NCBI GenBank assembly: GCA_028872015.1
Contig: JAGWLO010000025.1
Coordinates: 1-45,093 of the forward strand
DNA length: 45,093 nucleotides
Direction of reading: 5' to 3'
Source: Burkholderiales bacterium
Lineage (GTDB): Bacteria; Pseudomonadota; Gammaproteobacteria; Burkholderiales; Burkholderiaceae_C
Made by a program: the position numbers and the translations under genes. Of the stretch, positions 17,482 through 26,395 are shown in pieces (within the stretch, counting starts at the first letter, position 1; the number at the start of each line of letters is the position of its first letter). The notes under the pieces were generated by a model that worked only from the letters and a program-made list of their open reading frames with translations, made no database searches and was not told where the DNA came from.

Positions 17482-18374
17482 CCGCGCACGAAGTGCACCG
17501 GCAGCCCCGGCACATCCACGCGCAGGCTCAGCACCCGGCCGGCCAGCGGCTGGGCGGCCAGTTCTTCGGCCGGCCGGTGGTTGCGCGCGGTGGTGATGAA
17601 CAGCGTGCGCAGGTCCGGCCCGCCGAAGCAGGGCATGGTGGGGCAGCGCACCGGCAGCGGCAGCTCGCGCAGCAGCCGGCCGTCGGGCGCCAGCCGCAGC
17701 AGCCGCTGGCCCTCGTACATCGCCACCCAGTAGCAGCCCTCGGCGTCGACCGCCGCGCCGTCGGGGCGGCCGCCGTAGTCGGCCAGCGCCTGGCCGGGCT
17801 GGCGCGGCGCGAACTCGGCATGGACGCGCCGGCGGCTGAGCGAGCCGTCGCTGCCGTCGAAGTCGAAGGCGTACACGCGGTGCGCGCTGGTGTCGGCCCA
17901 GTACATCGTGCGGCCGTCGGGGCTGAAGGCCAGGCCGTTGCTGACCGTGATGCCGCCGGCGATGCGGTCGAGCCGGCCCGCGGCCCAGCGGTACAGGGCC
18001 GCGTTCGGGGGCTGGCGCGGCTCGTAGATGGTGCCCACCCACAGCCGCCCCTGCGGATCGGCCTTGCCGTCGTTGAAGCGCTCCTGGGCGCCGTCGTAGG
18101 GCGCACCGGCCAGGCGCTCGCGCCGGCCGCTGGCGGGGTCGAAGCCGAACAGGCCGTCGCGCATCGCCAGCAGCAGCCGCCCGCCGGGCAGCGGCGCGCA
18201 GCAGCCCGGCTCGCTCTCCAGGCTCCATTGCCGATGCGCGCCCACGGCCGGGCTGTAGCGGTGCAGCGCGCGGCCGGGAATGTCGCACCAGTACAGCGCC
18301 GCCTCGTCGGGGTGCCAGAAGGGCGATTCACCCAGCAGCGACGCCGGCGCGGGCAGGGCCTGGAGGGCGCTCAT
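17478..18374 (-). CDS. SMP-30/regucalcin-family lactonase
   Basis: A 298-residue six-bladed beta-propeller. The metal ligands of the family can be placed: E16 (LGESPFW), N146 (VSNGLAFSPDG) and D205 (GRPDGAAVD), with substrate-contact residues R99/N101 in ERFNDGK and E118. Relatives hydrolyse sugar lactones such as gluconolactone to the acids, using a divalent cation; the substrate here is unknown. There is no signal peptide. Both ends overlap neighbours by 4 bp (ATGA), placing it translationally between an FAD oxidoreductase and glpD. Confidence 0.9.
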   Translation of the reverse strand: MSALQALPAPASLLGESPFWHPDEAALYWCDIPGRALHRYSPAVGAHRQWSLESEPGCCAPLPGGRLLLAMRDGLFGFDPASGRRERLAGAPYDGAQERFNDGKADPQGRLWVGTIYEPRQPPNAALYRWAAGRLDRIAGGITVSNGLAFSPDGRTMYWADTSAHRVYAFDFDGSDGSLSRRRVHAEFAPRQPGQALADYGGRPDGAAVDAEGCYWVAMYEGQRLLRLAPDGRLLRELPLPVRCPTMPCFGGPDLRTLFITTARNHRPAEELAAQPLAGRVLSLRVDVPGLPVHFVRG

Positions 18375-19606
18375 TCGAACATCAGCTTGGTCAGGCCGCG
18401 CACGCTGAACAAGCGGCCCGGGTTCTGCGTTTCTTCCAGCACGCCGGACAGCCGCTGGCGGATGCGCGGGCTGCGCCGGGCGCGCCAGACCACGAGGTCG
18501 GCGATCCAGGGGTGGCGGTTCACGCGGCTGGCGGTCTCGTAGAGGTCGAACTGCGGCTGCAGCCGGCGCAGCGCGGCGGCGTAGGCCTGCTCGATGGCGG
18601 CATCGCCGGGCCGGCCCGGCGCCAGCAGCGCCTGGGCCGCGAGCAGCCCGGTCTCGAGCGCCTTGCCGATGCCCTCGCCGCTGAAGGCATAGGTGCTGCC
18701 GGCGGCCTCGCCCGCCACCAGCAGGCCGGGCCGCGACCAGCGCGCACCGCGCAGCGTGCAGCGCAGCGGCGCGCCTTCGAGCCGGCCCTGCAGCGTGCCG
18801 CCGGCCATCAGCTCGGCCGCGGGCGCGTAGATCTCGCAGAAGGCTTCGAAGAAGCGACGCAGGTTCACGTCCTGCATGCGGCCGCGGCCGTCACCCTGGC
18901 GCTGGTGGCTGCCGGTCAGGCCGGCGCCGATGTTGAACAGCCCGCCCGGCGCCGGGAAGACCCAGCCGTAGCCGCCCCGCAGGCGCGGGTGCCACACCAT
19001 CTGCAGCGGCAGGCCGGCGCGCGCCATGCCGTCGTGCCGCACGTAGCCGCGCAGGGCGATGCCGCTGGGCGTCTGGCGCTCGCACAGGCCGGCGGCGATC
19101 AGCGGCTGCGGCACGGCACCGGTGGCCAGCACCACCCAGCGGGCCGCGATCTCGTGCACCTGGCGCTGGTCGCGCGGGCCCGCCTGCAGCCGCGCGCCCA
19201 CGACACGGCCGCCTTCCACCAGCGGCGCCTCGAAGCGCAGCGGCGCCAGCAGCCGCGCGCCGGCGCGCTGGGCCGCCCGCACGAGGATGTGGTCGAGCGT
19301 CCTGCGCGGCAGCACCGACAGCGTGCCGGCGATGTCGACGTGGCCGCCGCGCGGGCCGACGAAACGCACCTGCGGCACCGGCGTGGCCAGCGCCGCGACC
19401 TCGTCGTACACGCCCAGCCGGCGCAGCGCGGCATGGGCATCGGGGATCAGGCCGTCGCCGCAGACCTTGTCGCGCGGGAAGGCCTGCTGGTCGGCCAGCA
19501 GCACGTCCAGCCCGCCCGCGGCCAGACGCTGCGCGCAGGCGCTGCCGGCCGGGCCGGCGCCGACGACGAGCACATCACAGGAAACGGGGTATGCGGGGTC
19601 GGCCAT
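18371..19606 (-). CDS. Geranylgeranyl reductase-family FAD oxidoreductase
   Basis: A 411-residue flavoprotein. The N-terminal Rossmann motif is VVGAGPAGSACAQRLA, followed by PRDKVCGDG, then YGWVFPAPGGLFNIGAGL and GEAAGSTYAFSGEGIGKALETG, the ordered blocks of the geranylgeranyl-reductase/FixC-like group. Members reduce isoprenoid chains or act as related FAD-dependent oxidoreductases or halogenase-like enzymes; sequence alone does not give the substrate. It is the first gene of the coupled trio with the SMP-30 lactonase and glpD. A TAGAAT box ends only 10 nt before its ATG, so the message may be nearly leaderless. Confidence 0.87.
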   Translation of the reverse strand: MADPAYPVSCDVLVVGAGPAGSACAQRLAAGGLDVLLADQQAFPRDKVCGDGLIPDAHAALRRLGVYDEVAALATPVPQVRFVGPRGGHVDIAGTLSVLPRRTLDHILVRAAQRAGARLLAPLRFEAPLVEGGRVVGARLQAGPRDQRQVHEIAARWVVLATGAVPQPLIAAGLCERQTPSGIALRGYVRHDGMARAGLPLQMVWHPRLRGGYGWVFPAPGGLFNIGAGLTGSHQRQGDGRGRMQDVNLRRFFEAFCEIYAPAAELMAGGTLQGRLEGAPLRCTLRGARWSRPGLLVAGEAAGSTYAFSGEGIGKALETGLLAAQALLAPGRPGDAAIEQAYAAALRRLQPQFDLYETASRVNRHPWIADLVVWRARRSPRIRQRLSGVLEETQNPGRLFSVRGLTKLMFE

Positions 19607-19616
19607 CTGCGGCGCG

Positions 19617-19622
19617 ATTCTA
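19617..19622 (-). promoter_or_regulatory. Candidate -10 box (TAGAAT) for the oxidoreductase-lactonase-glpD unit
   Basis: TAGAAT reads on the minus strand at 19622-19617, 10 nt before ATG 19606. Transcription would start about 3-4 nt before the start codon, and there is no room for a ribosome site. No clear -35 is seen. Confidence 0.5.
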
Positions 19623-19707
19623 GGCAGGCTGCCGCACCGGGTCGGCAGCGGCGCGGCGTTGTGGTAGCTTCGCTGCCCCAGCCGGAGGAGCCGGCCAGGA
19701 GGGATGG

Positions 19708-20823
19708 ATGCTCATCGGTGTACCGCTGGAAAGCGCGGCGGGCGAGACCCGCGTGGCCGTCACGCCCGAGACGGCGAAGAAGCTCAGGGCCCAGGGCCAC
19801 CTGATCAAGATCCAGTCGGGTGCCGGCGTCGCCGCCAGCGCCACCGACGAGGCCTACGCCGCCGCCGGCGCCGAGATCACCGACCGCGCCGGCGCCTTCG
19901 GCTGCGAGCTGGTGCTGAAGGTGAAGAGCCCCGACGCCGACGAGCTGAGCCTGATGCGGCGCGGCGCCGCGCTGGTGGGCCTGCTCAACCCCTACGACGC
20001 GGACGGCCTGGCGCGCCTGGCCGCCGCCGGGCTGACGAGCTTCGCGCTCGAGGCCGCGCCGCGCACGACCCGCGCGCAGAGCATGGACGTGCTGAGCAGC
20101 CAGGCCAACATCGCCGGCTACAAGGCCGTGATGATGGCGGCCGACCGGTACCAGCGCCTGTTCCCGATGCTGATGACGGCGGCCGGCACCATCAAGGCCG
20201 CGCGCGTCGTCATCCTGGGCGTGGGCGTGGCCGGGCTGCAGGCCATCGCCACGGCCAAGCGCCTGGGCGCGGTGATCGAGGCCAGCGACGTGCGGCCGAG
20301 CGTGAAGGAGCAGGTCGAGAGCCTGGGCGCCAAGTTCATCGACGTGCCCTACGAGACGGCCGAGGAGAAGGAGGCCGCCGAGGGCGTGGGCGGCTACGCC
20401 CGGCCCATGCCGCCGAGCTGGATGGAGCGCCAGAAGGTGGAGGTGGCCAAGCGCGTGGCCGCGGCCGACATCGTGGTCAGCACGGCGCTGATCCCGGGCC
20501 GCGCCGCGCCGGTGCTCATCACCGAGGCGATGGTCAGGAGCATGAAGCCGGGCTCGGTGATCGTCGACATGGCGGCCCCCGCCGGCGGCAACTGCCCGCT
20601 GACCGAGGCCGGCAAGACCGTCGTCAGGCATGGCGTGACGATCGTCGGCGAGACCAACATCCCGGCCCTGGTGGCGGCCGACTCGTCGTCGCTGTACGCG
20701 CGCAACGTGCTCGACTTCCTGAAGCTGATCCTGCCCAAGGACGGCGGCCTGCAGGTGCCGATGGACGACGACATCGTGGTCGCGTGCCTGATGACGCAGA
20801 GCGGTGAGATCAAGAGGAAATAG
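19708..20823 (+). CDS. pntAA: Proton-translocating NAD(P) transhydrogenase, alpha part 1 (NAD-binding domain I)
   Basis: A 371-residue soluble domain I that binds NAD(H). It begins MLIGVPLESAAGETRVAVTPETAKKL and holds the nucleotide fold VVILGVGVAGLQAIATAKRLGAVIEASDVR and the mobile-loop region around GGYARPMPPSWMERQ. The arrangement matches the three-polypeptide Rhodospirillum-type enzyme rather than the two-chain E. coli PntA. The ribosome site AGGAGGG is strong. The complex exchanges hydride between NADH and NADP+ driven by the proton gradient. Confidence 0.96.
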   Translation: MLIGVPLESAAGETRVAVTPETAKKLRAQGHLIKIQSGAGVAASATDEAYAAAGAEITDRAGAFGCELVLKVKSPDADELSLMRRGAALVGLLNPYDADGLARLAAAGLTSFALEAAPRTTRAQSMDVLSSQANIAGYKAVMMAADRYQRLFPMLMTAAGTIKAARVVILGVGVAGLQAIATAKRLGAVIEASDVRPSVKEQVESLGAKFIDVPYETAEEKEAAEGVGGYARPMPPSWMERQKVEVAKRVAAADIVVSTALIPGRAAPVLITEAMVRSMKPGSVIVDMAAPAGGNCPLTEAGKTVVRHGVTIVGETNIPALVAADSSSLYARNVLDFLKLILPKDGGLQVPMDDDIVVACLMTQSGEIKRK

Positions 20824-20826
20824 ACC

Positions 20827-21150
20827 ATGGACATCGTCAGCCCCACCGTCACCAACCTCATCATCTTCGTGCTCGCCATCTACGTCGGCTACCACGTGGT
20901 GTGGAACGTCACGCCCGCGCTGCACACGCCGCTGATGGCGGTGACGAACGCCATCAGCGCCATCGTCATCGTCGGCGCCATGCTCGCCGCGGCACTGACC
21001 GAAGGCCCGGTGGGCAAGACCTTCGGCGTGCTGGCGGTGACGCTGGCCGCCGTCAACGTGTTCGGCGGCTTCCTCGTCACGCGGCGCATGCTGGAGATGT
21101 TCCGCAAGAAGGAAAAGAAGCCCGCAGCACCCCGGGAGGCCGGCCAGTGA
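20827..21150 (+). CDS. pntAB: NAD(P) transhydrogenase, alpha part 2 (membrane domain)
   Basis: A 107-residue membrane protein with about three hydrophobic helices (residues 7-25, 36-56 and 62-82) and a Lys-rich tail (FRKKEKKPAAPREAG). It supplies part of the proton channel of the split transhydrogenase. It lies 3 bp after pntAA, and its stop overlaps the pntB GTG start by 3 bases within GTGA. Confidence 0.95.
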   Translation: MDIVSPTVTNLIIFVLAIYVGYHVVWNVTPALHTPLMAVTNAISAIVIVGAMLAAALTEGPVGKTFGVLAVTLAAVNVFGGFLVTRRMLEMFRKKEKKPAAPREAGQ

Positions 21151-22598
21151 GCCTGAACCTCGTCACTCTGCTGTACCTGGTGGCCAGCGTCTGCTTCATC
21201 CAGGCGCTGAAGGGCCTGAGCCACCCCACCAGCTCGATCCGCGGCAACCTCTTCGGCATGCTCGGCATGGCCATCGCCGTGCTCACCACCGCGGCGCTGA
21301 TCGTGCAGCTGGCCGGCAGCATGGGGCAGACGCGGGCGCAGGGCATGGTGTGGGTGGCCGTCGGGCTGCTGGCGGGCGGCAGCATCGGCTCGGTGATGGC
21401 CAAGCGGGTGGAGATGACCAAGATGCCCGAGCTGGTGGCCTTCATGCACAGCATGATCGGCCTGGCTGCGGTATTCATCGCCGCCGCGGCGGTGGCCGAG
21501 CCCTGGGCCTTCGGCATCGTGGCGCACCCGGTGAACGGTGTCGGGGGCGAGATCCCGCACGGCAACCGCATCGAGCTGGCCCTGGGCGCGTTCATCGGCG
21601 CGGTCACGTTTTCGGGCTCGGTCATCGCCTTCGGCAAGCTCAGCGGCAAGTACAAGTTCCGCCTCTTCCGCGGCGCGCCCGTGACCTTTCGCGGCCAGCA
21701 CTGGCTCAACCTGGCGCTGGGCCTGCTGGCGGTCTGGGGCTGCGCGGTGTTCTTCCTGTCGGGCTACACGCACGCCTTCGTGATCGTCACCGCGCTGGGC
21801 TTCGTGCTCGGCGTGCTGATCATCATCCCGATCGGCGGTGCCGACATGCCGGTGGTGGTGAGCATGCTCAACAGCTACTCGGGCTGGGCCGCGGCGGGCA
21901 TCGGCTTCTCGCTCGAGAACAGCATGCTCATCATTGCCGGCAGCCTGGTGGGCAGCTCGGGCGCGATCCTGAGCTACATCATGTGCAAGGCGATGAACCG
22001 CTCGTTCTTCAACGTCATCCTGGGCGGCTTCGGCGGCGAGGCCGGCGCGGCCGCTGCGGGCAGTGCCGCGCAGCGGCCGGTGAAGTCCGGCAGCGCCGAC
22101 GACGCCGCCTTCGTGCTGGGCAACGCCGAGACCGTGATCATCGTGCCCGGCTACGGCCTGGCGGTGGCGCGGGCGCAGCATGCGGTGAAGGAGCTGGCGG
22201 CCAAGCTCACGGCCAAGGGTGTCACCGTGAAGTACGCGATCCACCCCGTGGCCGGCCGCATGCCGGGCCACATGAACGTGCTGCTGGCCGAGGCCGAGGT
22301 GCCCTACGACCAGGTGTTCGAGATGGAAGACATCAACGGCGAGTTCGGCCAGGCCGACGTGGCCATCATCCTGGGCGCCAACGATGTCGTGAACCCGGCC
22401 GCGCACACCAAGGGCAGCCCGATCTACGGCATGCCCATCCTCGAGGCCTACAAGGCCAAGACCGTGATCGTCAACAAGCGCAGCATGGCCAGCGGCTACG
22501 CCGGCCTGGACAACGAGCTGTTCTACATGGACAAGACGATGATGGTCTTCGGCGACGCGAAGAAGGTGGTCGAGGAGATGGTGAAGGCCGTGGAATAG
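21147..22598 (+). CDS. pntB: NAD(P) transhydrogenase, beta subunit
   Basis: A 483-residue protein. The N-terminal two-thirds is membrane-embedded, with repeated Gly-rich helices (for example GFVLGVLIIIPIGGADMPVVVSMLNSYSG, shown here only as a landmark near residues 210-240). The C-terminal domain III binds NADP(H), with VPGYGLAVARAQH and VILGANDVVNPAAH. GTG 21147 is chosen because it gives the standard N-terminus (SLNLVTLLYLVASVCFIQ) and overlaps the pntAB stop; an upstream frame exists but only through pntAB. Confidence 0.96.
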   Translation: MSLNLVTLLYLVASVCFIQALKGLSHPTSSIRGNLFGMLGMAIAVLTTAALIVQLAGSMGQTRAQGMVWVAVGLLAGGSIGSVMAKRVEMTKMPELVAFMHSMIGLAAVFIAAAAVAEPWAFGIVAHPVNGVGGEIPHGNRIELALGAFIGAVTFSGSVIAFGKLSGKYKFRLFRGAPVTFRGQHWLNLALGLLAVWGCAVFFLSGYTHAFVIVTALGFVLGVLIIIPIGGADMPVVVSMLNSYSGWAAAGIGFSLENSMLIIAGSLVGSSGAILSYIMCKAMNRSFFNVILGGFGGEAGAAAAGSAAQRPVKSGSADDAAFVLGNAETVIIVPGYGLAVARAQHAVKELAAKLTAKGVTVKYAIHPVAGRMPGHMNVLLAEAEVPYDQVFEMEDINGEFGQADVAIILGANDVVNPAAHTKGSPIYGMPILEAYKAKTVIVNKRSMASGYAGLDNELFYMDKTMMVFGDAKKVVEEMVKAVE

Positions 22599-22606
22599 GC
22601 AGCCCC

Positions 22607-23944
22607 ATGCTGCCTGCCATCGCCGCGCTGCGCGCCACGCTCACCGAGCCCGGCTGCCACCTGGCCCTGGTCGAGCGCGTGCTGGCCCGGGCCGCCGAGC
22701 CGGCCGCGGCCCAGGTCTTCACCGCCTTGCTGGCCGACGAGGCGCGCGCCGCGGCGCAGGCCGCCGATGCGCGACTGGCGCGCGGGCTGGCGCAGCCCTC
22801 GCCGCTGGCCGGCCTGCCGGTGACGGTGAAGGACCTGTACGACATCGCCGGGCGCACCACGCTCGCCGGCTCGGTGCTGCGCCGCGGTGCGCCACCGGCC
22901 GCGCACGACGCCGCGGCGGTGGCGCGCCTGCGCGCGGCCGGCGCGGCGATCGTGGGGCTGACCAACATGAGCGAGTTCGCCTTCTCGGGCCTGGGCCTGA
23001 ACCCGCACTTCGGCACCCCGCGCAACCCGGCCGATGCCGCGCTGGCGCGCATCCCGGGCGGCTCGTCGTCGGGGGCGGCGGTGTCGGTGGCGCTGGGCCT
23101 GGCGGTGGCCGGGCTGGGTTCGGACACCGGCGGCTCGATCCGCATCCCGGCCGCCTTCTGCGGCCTGGTCGGCTTCAAGAACACGCAGGCGCGCACGCCG
23201 CTGGCCGGTGCCTTCCCGCTGTCGTTCACGCTCGACACGGCCTGCGCGATGACGCCTACGGTGGACGACTGCCTGCTCGTGGACGGCGTGCTGGCGGGCG
23301 CGCCGCTGGCGGCGCCTGCACGCGAAGCCCGTGGCCTGCGGCTGGCCCTGCCGCAGACGCTGGTGCTGGACGACCTGGAGCCCGCCGTGGCCGCGGCCTT
23401 CGACCGCGCGCTGGAGCGGCTGCGCCAGGCCGGCGCGCAGATCGTGCCGCTGGCGCTGCCCGAGTTCGCCGAGATCGCCCGGCTCAACGCCCCCGGCGGC
23501 CTGTCGCCGATCGAGGCCTGGGCGGTGCACCGCGCAGCGATGACGTCGCAGCGCGAACGCTTCGACCCCCGCGTGGCGCAGCGCATCGCGCAGGGCGCGG
23601 GCGTGGCGGCGGCCGACTACATCGACCTGCTGCAGCGCCGGCGAGAATGGATTTCGCGCGTGCAGGCGCGGCTGGCCGGCTTCGACGCGTTCGTCTGCCC
23701 TACCGCGCCCATCGTCGCGCCGGGTATCGCCGAGGTGGCCGCCAGCGACGAGGCCTACTTCAAGGCCAACGGCCGCGCGCTGCGCAACACCTTCGTCGTC
23801 AACTTCCTCGACGGCTGCGCCTTCAGCCTGCCCTGCCAGGCGCCGGGCGCGCTGCCGGTGGGCCTGATGCTGGCCGCACCGGCGCACCACGACGCCGCCC
23901 TCGCGGGCGTGGCCCGCGCCGTCGAGCCGCTGCTGCGGGCCTGA
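22607..23944 (+). CDS. Amidase-signature family hydrolase
   Basis: A 445-residue amidase-signature enzyme. The Ser-cisSer-Lys triad is visible: K75 in PVTVKD, S153/S154 in GGSSSG, and nucleophile S177 in GSDTGGSIRIP. The family hydrolyses linear amides; GatA, AtzF and plain amidases share this core. No gatB or gatC is adjacent and the C-terminal region differs from GatA, so a free-standing amidase is favoured, substrate unknown. It starts 8 bp after pntB and ends 2 bp before rsmE, so it may be cotranscribed with pnt. Confidence 0.9.
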   Translation: MLPAIAALRATLTEPGCHLALVERVLARAAEPAAAQVFTALLADEARAAAQAADARLARGLAQPSPLAGLPVTVKDLYDIAGRTTLAGSVLRRGAPPAAHDAAAVARLRAAGAAIVGLTNMSEFAFSGLGLNPHFGTPRNPADAALARIPGGSSSGAAVSVALGLAVAGLGSDTGGSIRIPAAFCGLVGFKNTQARTPLAGAFPLSFTLDTACAMTPTVDDCLLVDGVLAGAPLAAPAREARGLRLALPQTLVLDDLEPAVAAAFDRALERLRQAGAQIVPLALPEFAEIARLNAPGGLSPIEAWAVHRAAMTSQRERFDPRVAQRIAQGAGVAAADYIDLLQRRREWISRVQARLAGFDAFVCPTAPIVAPGIAEVAASDEAYFKANGRALRNTFVVNFLDGCAFSLPCQAPGALPVGLMLAAPAHHDAALAGVARAVEPLLRA

Positions 23945-23946
23945 CG

Positions 23947-24672
23947 GTGCGCCTGTTCGTGGCAGCGCCGCTGCGCGAGGGCACCGAGCTGGCGCTGCCG
24001 CATGGCGCCGCGCGCCACGCGCAGGTGCGGCGCGTGCAACCGGGCGATGCACTGCGGCTGTTCGACGGCGGCGGCTGCGATTGGCCGGCCACCGTGCTGG
24101 CGGTGGGCCGCAGCGAGGTGCGGGTGCAGGTCGGCACGCCCGTGGCCGCGGCCGGCGAGCCGCGCTGGCCGCTGACGATCGCGCTCGGCATGCCCGCCAA
24201 CGAGCGCATGGACGCGGTGGTCGAGAAGGCCACGGAACTCGGCGTGGCCGCGATCCAGCCGCTGCTCACCGAGCGCAGCGTGCTGCGGCTGGCCGGCGAG
24301 CGCGCCCAGCGCAAGGTGGCGCACTGGCAGGCGGTGGCCGAGGCGGCCTGCGAGCAATGCGGGCGCGCCCGCGTGCCGCAGGTGGCGCCGGTGCGCCCGC
24401 TGGCCGAGTGGCTGGCGGCGCTGCCCGCAGCGGCGGCCGAACAGCGCTGGCTGCTCAGTCTGCAGCCCGGCGCCGCGGCGCTGGCGGCCACGCCCCGCGC
24501 GGCCGCGGCGCTCACCACCCTCAGCGGCCCCGAAGGCGGGCTCACGCCGGACGAGGAAGACGCCGCCCGGCGCGCCGGCTTCGGCCCGGTGGCCCTGGGC
24601 CCGCGCGTGCTGCGCGCCGACACCGCGCCGCTGGCGGTGCTGGCCTGGCTGGCGCTGCAGGCCGGCGATTGA
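23947..24672 (+). CDS. rsmE: 16S rRNA m3U1498 methyltransferase (RsmE)
   Basis: A 241-residue SPOUT-fold enzyme that uses S-adenosylmethionine to methylate U1498 of 16S rRNA. An N-terminal PUA-like domain (residues 1-65) is followed by GMPANERMDAVVEKATELGV and the knot segment LSGPEGGLTPDEEDAARRAG ending LGPRVLRADTAPLAVLAWLAL. The GTG start at 23947 lies 2 bp after the amidase stop; the frame is open upstream, but only as an overlap with that gene. Annotation of the family is very reliable. Confidence 0.94.
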   Translation: MRLFVAAPLREGTELALPHGAARHAQVRRVQPGDALRLFDGGGCDWPATVLAVGRSEVRVQVGTPVAAAGEPRWPLTIALGMPANERMDAVVEKATELGVAAIQPLLTERSVLRLAGERAQRKVAHWQAVAEAACEQCGRARVPQVAPVRPLAEWLAALPAAAAEQRWLLSLQPGAAALAATPRAAAALTTLSGPEGGLTPDEEDAARRAGFGPVALGPRVLRADTAPLAVLAWLALQAGD

Positions 24673-24727
24673 CAGCGCTGCCGGCTCGGGCACAGTCGCG
24701 CCTGTTTCGTCACCGGAGTGCATCACC

Positions 24728-25192
24728 ATGGGTTTGCTGGATTCGGTACTGGGCGCGATCAACCAGGCTTCGCAGGGGCAGGCGGGCCTCAACAGTGCGG
24801 ATGGCACGGGCAGTGCGGGCGGTGCGCCCTCGGGCGACCTGCTGGGCGCCCTCGCCGGCCTGCTGGGCCAGGGTCAGGGCGCCGGCGGCCTGGGCGGGCT
24901 GACGGGCCTGATCGCCAGGTTTCAACAAGGCGGCCTGGGCGACGTCGTGCAGTCGTGGGTCTCCACGGGCCAGAACCTGCCGGTGTCGCCGGACCAGATC
25001 CGCCAGGTGCTGGGCTCGGACACCGTGGCGCGCCTGGCGCAGCAGCTGGGGCTGAGCCACGGCGACGTGGCCGGCCAGCTGTCGCAGGCGCTGCCCCACC
25101 TGGTGGACCAGCTCACGCCGGACGGCCAGGTGCCGCACGGCGGGCTGGGCGAGATCGCGGGCGTGCTGGGCGGGCTGTTCAACCGCGGCTGA
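24728..25192 (+). CDS. YidB/DUF937-family protein
   Basis: 154 residues, rich in Gly, Leu and Gln. It starts MGLLDSVLGAINQ and later has GLIARFQQGGLGDVVQSWVSTG, NLPVSPDQIRQVLGSD and VARLAQQLGLSHGDVAGQLSQALPHLVDQLTPDG, the ordered blocks of the DUF937/YidB family. No signal peptide or membrane helix is seen. The molecular role of the family is not established. It has its own ribosome site (CGGAGTG) and a 55-bp gap from rsmE. Confidence 0.9.
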   Translation: MGLLDSVLGAINQASQGQAGLNSADGTGSAGGAPSGDLLGALAGLLGQGQGAGGLGGLTGLIARFQQGGLGDVVQSWVSTGQNLPVSPDQIRQVLGSDTVARLAQQLGLSHGDVAGQLSQALPHLVDQLTPDGQVPHGGLGEIAGVLGGLFNRG

Positions 25193-25239
25193 GCCGGCCG
25201 GCTCCGCGCGCCCTGCCCCCGCTGCCGAGGTCCGCGCCC

Positions 25240-26370
25240 ATGAAGCGACGCCACCTGATCCAACAGCTGGGCGCCGCCTGCGCCACGCTCGGGCTGCCCG
25301 CCTACGCCCAGCCCGCCCGGCCGCTGCTGCTGGGCCAGTCGGCCGCCCTGTCCGGCCCGGCGCGCGAGCTGGGCGAGCAGTTCCGCAGCGGCGCGCTGCT
25401 GCACTTCGACAAGGTCAATGCCGGCGGCGGCGTGGGCGGCCGCTTGCTCGAGCTGCGCAGCCTGGACGACGGCTACGAGCCCGACCGCTGCGCGGCCAAC
25501 ACGCGCCAGCTGATCGACGCCGGCGCCTTCGCCCTGTTCGGCTACATCGGCACCCCCACCAGCCTGGCCGCGCTGCCGCTGGTGAACGCCGCGCGGCTGC
25601 CCTTCATCGCACCGCTGTCGGGCGCCGAGGCGCTGCGCACGCCTTTCAACCGCCTGCTGTTCCATGTGCGGGCCTCGTACTTCGACGAGACGGCCGAGAT
25701 CGTCAAGCAGATCACCGCGGTGGGCATCCGGCGGGTGGCCGTGTTCTACCAGGACGACGCCTACGGCAACGCCGGCCTGGAGGGCGTGACCCGGGCGCTC
25801 AAGCCGCTGGGCCTGGCGCCCACCGGGCTGGGCAAGGTGGAGCGCAATTCGGTGGACGTGGCGGCGGCGGCGAAATCCATCCTGGACGCCAAGCCCGACG
25901 CGATCGTGCAGATCAGCGCCTACAAGTCGTGCGCCGCGTTCATCCGGGCCGCGCGCCAGGCCGGCTTCGGCGGCACCTTCTACAACGTCTCGTTCGTCGG
26001 CACGCGCGCGCTGGCCGAGGCGCTGGGCGCCGAGGCGCGCGGCGTCGTCATCAGCCAGGTGATGCCCTACCCGTTCTCTCCCTCCACCGCGCTCGCCGGC
26101 GACTACCTGGCCGCCGGCAAGGCCGCGCAGGGGGCGAAGTTCGTGCCCAACTACGGCAGCATCGAAGGCTACGTGGCCGCGCGCACGCTGGTCGACGGCC
26201 TGCGCCGCGCCGGGGCCCGGCCCACCGCCGACAGCCTGATCGGCGGGCTCGAATCGCTGCGCGACCTCGACCTGGGCGGCTACTTCATCGACTTCTCGGC
26301 GCGCAAGCACACCGGCTCGCATTTCGTCGAGCTGACGATGCTCACGGCCAGCGGCCAGGTGCTGCGCTGA
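25240..26370 (+). CDS. Periplasmic ABC-type binding protein (branched-chain amino acid-binding family), orphan
   Basis: 376 residues. A signal peptide of about 23 residues (MKRRHLIQQLGAACATLG..., ending AYA) precedes a type I periplasmic binding fold: LLLGQSAALSGPARELGEQFRSG, then GYIGTPTSLAALPLV, then VAVFYQDDAYGNAGLEGV, then NYGSIEGYVAARTLVDGL. These segments match the LivJ/amide-urea-binding group. No permease or ATPase gene is adjacent, so it is an orphan that must use components encoded elsewhere or act as a sensor ligand-binder. ATG 25240 is chosen because it begins the signal peptide. Confidence 0.88.
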   Translation: MKRRHLIQQLGAACATLGLPAYAQPARPLLLGQSAALSGPARELGEQFRSGALLHFDKVNAGGGVGGRLLELRSLDDGYEPDRCAANTRQLIDAGAFALFGYIGTPTSLAALPLVNAARLPFIAPLSGAEALRTPFNRLLFHVRASYFDETAEIVKQITAVGIRRVAVFYQDDAYGNAGLEGVTRALKPLGLAPTGLGKVERNSVDVAAAAKSILDAKPDAIVQISAYKSCAAFIRAARQAGFGGTFYNVSFVGTRALAEALGAEARGVVISQVMPYPFSPSTALAGDYLAAGKAAQGAKFVPNYGSIEGYVAARTLVDGLRRAGARPTADSLIGGLESLRDLDLGGYFIDFSARKHTGSHFVELTMLTASGQVLR

Positions 26371-26395
26371 CGACGGCGCCGCGGCCGACGGTGGC

